From: Euryarchaeota archaeon UBA346
GTDB lineage: Archaea; Thermoplasmatota; E2; DHVEG-1
Reading direction: 5' to 3'
DNA length: 11,189 nucleotides
Assembly: GCA_002496355.1 (NCBI GenBank)
Contig: DAJP01000027.1
Coordinates: 8,667-19,855, forward strand
Part shown: positions 7,663 to 11,189 of the stretch, one piece after another
How positions within the stretch are numbered: the first letter of the stretch is position 1
Layout of the letters: every line of letters starts with the position of its first letter
Position numbers and translations under genes: made by a program
Notes under the pieces: model-generated
What the model was told of the DNA's origin: nothing
Database searches by the model: none
Seen by the model: the letters and a program-made list of their open reading frames with translations, nothing else

Positions 7663-7668
7663 GGTGAG
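7663..7668 (+). promoter_or_regulatory. Shine-Dalgarno site of the 52-aa gene
   Basis: GGTGAG, 6 nt before ATG 7675. It matches the same anti-SD used by mvhG and nifJ and is the main evidence that the small ORF is translated. Confidence 0.55.
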
Positions 7669-7674
7669 AAAGGT

Positions 7675-7833
7675 ATGACTGAAGAAAAGAAAGGATCTGT
7701 TGAAGAGGCTGCTGAGAAAACCGGGGAAGTCGTCGGGAAAGGCGTGAAAAAAGGTTGGGGCGTCGTCAAAGCCTTTGGAAAAGGAGTCAAGGACGGAGCC
7801 ACTAAAGAGAAAAAAGAGGAAAAGAAAGAGTAA
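7675..7833 (+). CDS. Small Lys/Glu/Gly-rich protein at the end of the hydrogenase operon
   Basis: A 52-aa ORF that I do not recognise as a named family. It begins 26 nt after the mvhD stop with a good Shine-Dalgarno site (GGTGAG) and ends 7 nt before a T-rich terminator, so it is very likely the last cistron of the hydrogenase operon. The ends are charged: MTEEKKG at the start, and a Lys/Glu-only tail KEKKEEKKE at residues 44-52. The middle (about 17-42) is an amphipathic Val/Gly/Lys helix candidate with a 14-residue repeat, GKGVKKG at 21-27 and GKGVKDG at 35-41, and one Trp (W28). There are no Cys residues, so it is not an iron-sulfur protein. It resembles LEA-like or membrane-surface-binding small proteins in composition only. 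A role in stabilising or localising the hydrogenase is possible but unproven. Confidence 0.75.
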   Translation: MTEEKKGSVEEAAEKTGEVVGKGVKKGWGVVKAFGKGVKDGATKEKKEEKKE

Positions 7834-7840
7834 TTCCCCC

Positions 7841-7889
7841 TTTATTTTTTTCTATTCACCCTGATTGTTTTTTTTAATTAGTTTTTTTT
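7841..7889 (+). terminator. T-rich archaeal terminator after the hydrogenase operon
   Basis: Three T tracts follow the small gene: 7841-7851 (one A inside), 7868-7875 and 7882-7889. Consecutive oligo-T tracts without a required hairpin are the usual archaeal termination signal. The remaining bases to 7929 are purine-rich and show nothing else. Confidence 0.75.
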
Positions 7890-7929
7890 GATTACAACCT
7901 AGGATGAGGAAGAAGAGGATTAAAATAGG

Positions 7930-7941
7930 TTTATATAATAT
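7930..7941 (+). promoter_or_regulatory. TATA box of the arylsulfotransferase-like gene
   Basis: TTTATATAATAT preceded by the purine-rich AAAATAGG (BRE-like). A start about 25 nt downstream falls near 7960, giving a leader of about 14 nt before the GTG codon at 7974. This is the clearest promoter in the window. Confidence 0.65.
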
Positions 7942-7973
7942 AAAATTGTATAAGTAACAATAAGGGTTTTCCC

Positions 7974-9683
7974 GTGAAAAGAATCGTATTCATCGTCCTT
8001 GCAAGTTTCATGGTTATTTCATCCATCCCATTAAGGGGTATGCCTCTACATAATTCAACCATTGTTGAACATACAAATCAGTCGTTTTCTTCTGCAGTTT
8101 TTTTTGGAAATGTTACCAATATCTCCATAGAAAAAATTGTGGATGGCTTTGGGATCACCGTGCTTATAAAAAACAACGGGGGAGTACCTCTGAAGAACCT
8201 CAGTGTGACCATTGATAAGACGATTGTTTCCTTCGTTTTTCTAAAAACAAGGTCGTTTTCAATCCCTTCTCTTGATATAAACGAATCGATAGAAATCCCT
8301 ATACGCATTTGTGGAATTAGTCTTGGAAAAATAACAGCATTACCAGAAATAACGGTTGTCGTAAGGACAACAAGGGGAATACAAAAAGAGGTACGTATCA
8401 CCACAAAGGTCTTTGGTCCTTTTACAAAGATTATCTCAATATATTTCATTGATGATGCTTTCAATGGATATACCTTGTTTTCCCCAGAGTATTCAACAAA
8501 GACGTTTCTTATAAACAAACAAGGGGAAATCGTCCATACCTGGGTCAGTGACTATGTCCAGGGATTAGGTTTACTTCTTTTAGAAAACGGGGATCTCCTG
8601 CGTACAACGCTTCCCTATACCAATCCTGTATTCATCGCAGGAGGTGTCACTGGGGGCGTGGAGCTGTATAACTGGAGTGGAACGATGGTATGGCAGTACA
8701 ATTACTCAAACGCCCAACATTGTCTCCATCATAACATCGATGTGCTTCCCAATGGACATATCCTGATGGTCGGCTGGGAATACAAGACTGCAGAAGAGGC
8801 GATAGCTGCAGGAAGAAATCCTGACATGCTGCCTGCCGGTGAGTTATGGCCGGATCATGTCATTGAGATGGAACGAACCGGGCCATCTGATGGTCGTATC
8901 GTTTGGGAATGGCATGTTTGGGATCATCTTATTCAAGATTTCGATCCATTACAAGAGAACTATGGGGGTGTCGAACAACATCCTGAGCTTGTCGACATAA
9001 ATTATGGGGATATCGTTGGCAAGGAGCTTGCTGACTGGAATCATATTAATTCTGTCGATTATAACGAGGAGGTCGATCAGATTCTTCTCAGTGCACGGAA
9101 CCAACACGAAATCTGGGTCATTGACCATAGTACGACAACCGAAGAAGCAGCAGGTCATACCGGAGGTCGGAGTGGAAGAGGAGGCGACCTTCTCTATCGA
9201 TATGGAAATCCAGCAACCTACAGAGTGGGAAATTCATCTGATCAACGGTTTTTCGGGCACCATGATGCTCAGTGGATCCAAGCAGGATGCCCCGGGGAAG
9301 GCCATATCCTTGTTTTTAATAACGGTGCAGGAAGACCACAGGGGCAATACTCCTCGGTCGAAGAATTCATCCCTCCAGTTGATGCGAACGGTTCGTATTA
9401 TCTGGAACCGGGCTTGGCCTATGGGCCAACAGAGCCTGTATGGATTTATACAGCAGAAGACCCCTACGATTTTTTTGCAGGATATCTGTCTAGTGCACAG
9501 CGTTTACCAAACGGCAATACACTCATCTGCGATGGAGATCATGGTGTATTTTCCGAGGTGACATTGAAGAAAAAGATGGTCTGGATGTATCAAAATACGA
9601 TCCCCACGCCACTCACAAATCAAGTTTTTAAGATTCTCTGTTACGCCCCAGACTATCCTGGTCTACAAAATCATATTGCATAA
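7974..9683 (+). CDS. Exported arylsulfotransferase (ASST)-like beta-propeller protein with N-terminal Ig-like domain
   Basis: 569 aa from GTG 7974; no strong Shine-Dalgarno, but a clear TATA box fits a short leader. Residues 1-22 form a signal peptide (MKR then a hydrophobic run), so the protein is outside the cell. Residues about 49-152 are an Ig-like domain (VLIKNNG, ISLGKI, ITVVV). From about 160 to 550 the sequence follows the ASST family: INKQGEIVHTW, LHHNIDVLPNGHIL, WEWHVWDH, ADWNHINSVDYN, SARNQHEIWVID, FGHHDAQW, LPNGNTLICDGDHG, with repeated NG(H/D/N) blade turns. By analogy with E. coli AssT (H252, H356, R374, H436), likely active-site residues are H252 or H253, H357, R375 and H429 or H430, the last being the sulfated His. 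Such enzymes move sulfate between phenolic compounds without PAPS. No membrane anchor is visible. The gene uses its own promoter. The substrate is unknown. Confidence 0.85.
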   Translation: MKRIVFIVLASFMVISSIPLRGMPLHNSTIVEHTNQSFSSAVFFGNVTNISIEKIVDGFGITVLIKNNGGVPLKNLSVTIDKTIVSFVFLKTRSFSIPSLDINESIEIPIRICGISLGKITALPEITVVVRTTRGIQKEVRITTKVFGPFTKIISIYFIDDAFNGYTLFSPEYSTKTFLINKQGEIVHTWVSDYVQGLGLLLLENGDLLRTTLPYTNPVFIAGGVTGGVELYNWSGTMVWQYNYSNAQHCLHHNIDVLPNGHILMVGWEYKTAEEAIAAGRNPDMLPAGELWPDHVIEMERTGPSDGRIVWEWHVWDHLIQDFDPLQENYGGVEQHPELVDINYGDIVGKELADWNHINSVDYNEEVDQILLSARNQHEIWVIDHSTTTEEAAGHTGGRSGRGGDLLYRYGNPATYRVGNSSDQRFFGHHDAQWIQAGCPGEGHILVFNNGAGRPQGQYSSVEEFIPPVDANGSYYLEPGLAYGPTEPVWIYTAEDPYDFFAGYLSSAQRLPNGNTLICDGDHGVFSEVTLKKKMVWMYQNTIPTPLTNQVFKILCYAPDYPGLQNHIA

Positions 9684-9845
9684 TAAAAAAAAAAAAAATT
9701 ATCATTAATATCTCGGTGAAACATACCTCGGTGATAAGGATATATTATTTTCGGGGTTCTCCCAAGGGTTTTCACCGAAAGAAATATATAGTATGATTTC
9801 AATTAAAAAATTACTTCTAATTTATTAGAGGAGGCAAAGAAAAAA
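9684..9845. promoter_or_regulatory. Intergenic region with repeat elements and promoter of the adhesin-like gene
   Basis: It begins with a 14-A run (9685-9698) straight after the previous stop; no plus-strand oligo-T terminator is visible, so read-through is possible. TATA candidates are GGATATATTAT (9738-9748) and AAATATATA (9782-9790). The second predicts a start near 9811 and a 35-nt leader. A purine-rich Shine-Dalgarno (AGAGGAGG, 9827-9834) lies about 11 nt before ATG 9846. TCGGTGA repeats flank the first TATA candidate. Confidence 0.55.
9712..9778. repeat. TCGGTGA repeat cluster: two direct copies and one inverted copy
   Basis: CTCGGTGA occurs at 9712-9719 and again at 9727-9734 (15-bp period). 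The reverse complement TCACCGA is at 9772-9778. The first and last copies extend to a 9-bp perfect inverted pair, TCGGTGAAA 9713-9721 with TTTCACCGA 9770-9778. The set brackets a TATA-like string and ends just upstream of the second TATA candidate, as expected for a regulator's operators or a long-loop hairpin. Confidence 0.5.
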
Positions 9846-11102
9846 ATGATAAGAAAAAATATATTAAAGGCAGCATTAGCTCTTAGCATCGCCCTCGCAA
9901 TGATACTTCCTGCAGCGGCGATAAGCACTCCAACAAACTCGGTAGATGTCAAAACATCAAGTTATACATCCACCAATCGGGACATTGTCTTTGAAGACAG
10001 CTTCGAATCATATGAAGATTGGCTCATTGACTTCCCACCATGGACCTGTATCGATGTTGATGGCGCAGAAACATTTACTCATACGGGATATACCTGGCCA
10101 CATCAAACCGAGCCACAAGCATTTATCATCTTCAACCCGGACACAACTGTACCACCATCGACAGAGGCAGCCATGGCACCCCACACGGGTGATAAAGAAG
10201 CAATGGCGATCAACGACAACAACGCAGGGTACATCAGCGATGACTGGCTGATTTCACCACAACTCGCAGGTTCCTTTGATACTGTCACGTTCTGGGCACA
10301 TTCATACAGCAGTCAGTATAATTTAGAGAGATTCACGGTCTGCGTTTCGACAACCGATACCGATCCAGCGAGTTTCACCATGGTCTCACCGGATCCGTAC
10401 ATCACAGCACCACTTGAATGGACAGAGTACTCGTACGATATTTCCAGCTATTCTGGTCAGAGCATCTATATCGGGATTCATTACGTGTCAGTGGATTCCT
10501 GGTTGTTTTATGTCGATGACTTCGTGGTGACCGGGAGCGCAGGGGATGTCACACCACCAGTAACAACCGCAACCCTTGAGGGAGAGCAAAGCGGAGGCGT
10601 GTACACGACAGATGTGACCGTCACTTTGTCCGCGACGGACAGTGGCTCTGGTGTCGACTTCACCATGTATAAGATTGATGATGGCGCATGGACCACCTAT
10701 ATAGCGACGCCATTTGTTGTCAGTGGGAATGGGGAACACACTGTCGCTTTCTATTCCGTTGATATCGCAGGGAATATTGAAGCAGAAAAATCCGTGACAT
10801 TCACGATAGAGTATCCTCTGGAAGTCACGATAAAAGGCGGAATGGGCGTCTCAGCAGTCATTAAAAATGTGGGGAGTTCACCAGTATTGAACGTCAACTG
10901 GAGCATTTCGTTAACAGGCGGATTTTCCATAAAAGACAAGACTCTTGAAGGTAGTATCCTTCAAATTCCAGCGGGTGGCACAGCAACAAAGAAACTGCCA
11001 GTGCTGGGATTCGGGAAGACAAGTATCACGGTGGTCGTGAACGGTGTAGAAACGACGAAACAAGGATTTATTTTCCTGTTCCTCGTCATTGGGGTTAAAT
11101 AA
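9846..11102 (+). CDS. Exported adhesin-like protein (cleaved-adhesin/MAM-like + OmpL47-like + C-terminal Ig-like domain)
   Basis: 418 aa from ATG 9846 with AGAGGAGG upstream. Residues 1-26 are a signal peptide ending AAAIS. Residues about 47-230 match the cleaved-adhesin/choice-of-anchor-J jelly-roll type: FEDSFESYEDWLIDFPPWTCID, DDWLISPQL, VTFWAHSY, EWTEYSYDISSYSGQSIYIGIHYVS, FYVDDFVVTG (separate conserved strands). Residues about 235-323 are an OmpL47-like bacterial-Ig-type repeat: DVTPPVTTATLEG, VTVTLSATDSGSGV, MYKIDDGAWTTY, GEHTVAFYSVDIAGNIE. Residues about 324-418 are a small beta domain (AVIKNVGSSP, LGFGKTSITVVV) ending in a hydrophobic FIFLFLVIGVK. No catalytic motif is seen. It is probably a surface or secreted binding protein; attachment might use the C-terminal domain. 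The related domain in the preceding gene suggests a common surface system. The ligand is unknown. Confidence 0.85.
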   Translation: MIRKNILKAALALSIALAMILPAAAISTPTNSVDVKTSSYTSTNRDIVFEDSFESYEDWLIDFPPWTCIDVDGAETFTHTGYTWPHQTEPQAFIIFNPDTTVPPSTEAAMAPHTGDKEAMAINDNNAGYISDDWLISPQLAGSFDTVTFWAHSYSSQYNLERFTVCVSTTDTDPASFTMVSPDPYITAPLEWTEYSYDISSYSGQSIYIGIHYVSVDSWLFYVDDFVVTGSAGDVTPPVTTATLEGEQSGGVYTTDVTVTLSATDSGSGVDFTMYKIDDGAWTTYIATPFVVSGNGEHTVAFYSVDIAGNIEAEKSVTFTIEYPLEVTIKGGMGVSAVIKNVGSSPVLNVNWSISLTGGFSIKDKTLEGSILQIPAGGTATKKLPVLGFGKTSITVVVNGVETTKQGFIFLFLVIGVK

Positions 11103-11116
11103 TTACACCCCACCCC

Positions 11117-11132
11117 TTTTTTCTTTTTTTTT
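11117..11132 (+). terminator. T-rich terminator after the adhesin-like gene
   Basis: A run of 15 T interrupted by one C, 15 nt after the stop codon: a standard archaeal oligo-T terminator. The remaining bases to the edge hold no ORF and end in a 16-A run (11174-11189). Confidence 0.7.
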
Positions 11133-11189
11133 CTTAAAAAGAGAAGCATTCAGTAGTTTTCTGTTGATTTGATAAAAAAAAAAAAAAAA

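Noticed and set aside
9004..9561. 185-aa plus-strand ORF
   Set aside because: Overlaps the ASST-like gene in another frame; the main frame carries the HHDAQW and NGNTLI motifs and the signal peptide.
1..11189. tRNA, rRNA, CRISPR array, transposase or attachment site
   Set aside because: I looked in the intergenic gaps and saw no cloverleaf, regularly spaced repeat array, transposase motif or terminal inverted repeat; the gaps are all under 200 bp and explained by promoters and terminators.

Overview
The window looks archaeal. Promoters have TATA-type AT-rich boxes about 25 nt upstream of plausible starts, genes end at T-rich tracts, and Shine-Dalgarno motifs (GAGGTG, GGTGAT) match an archaeal 16S tail. 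The hydrogenase is of the F420-non-reducing (Mvh, group 3c) kind. The last gene ends in a C-terminal domain (IKN..G... / GFGKT.ITV) that I associate from memory with uncultivated sediment Thermoplasmatota. Domain archaea is fairly secure; the Thermoplasmatota placement is a guess at about 50%. The right edge ends in a 16-nt A run, as if a contig end.

Layout. (1) Bases 1-2947, minus strand: a single-chain NifJ-type pyruvate:ferredoxin oxidoreductase, running off the left edge with its C-terminal part missing. No full-length ORF appears at first glance only because its stop codon lies outside the window. (2) Bases 3059-4093, minus strand: an AcuC/HDAC-superfamily deacetylase with a complete active site. 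(3) Bases 4094-4292: a divergent promoter region with a 19-bp palindrome. (4) Bases 4293-7833, plus strand: a compact cytoplasmic [NiFe]-hydrogenase operon, mvhG-mvhA-maturation protease-mvhD, followed by a previously uncalled 52-codon gene for a small Lys/Glu/Gly-rich protein, then T-rich terminators. (5) Bases 7974-9683, plus strand: an exported arylsulfotransferase (ASST)-like beta-propeller. (6) Bases 9846-11102, plus strand: an exported multidomain adhesin-like protein. (7) A T-rich terminator and a short A/T-rich tail to the edge.

How they fit together. PFOR makes reduced ferredoxin and acetyl-CoA from pyruvate. An Mvh-type hydrogenase normally works with HdrABC to couple H2, ferredoxin and a disulfide or other carrier. 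Together they suggest H2-linked fermentative or acetogenic energy metabolism, but HdrABC is not in this window, so the coupling is inferred. The deacetylase between them could tune acetyl-CoA enzymes by removing lysine acetylation (inferred). The two exported proteins are a separate surface module and share a related immunoglobulin-like domain, N-terminal in one and C-terminal in the other.

Most of the window is recognisable metabolism. The least explained items are the 52-aa protein at the end of the hydrogenase operon, the shared domain in the exported pair, and three palindromic or repeat elements sitting at promoters.
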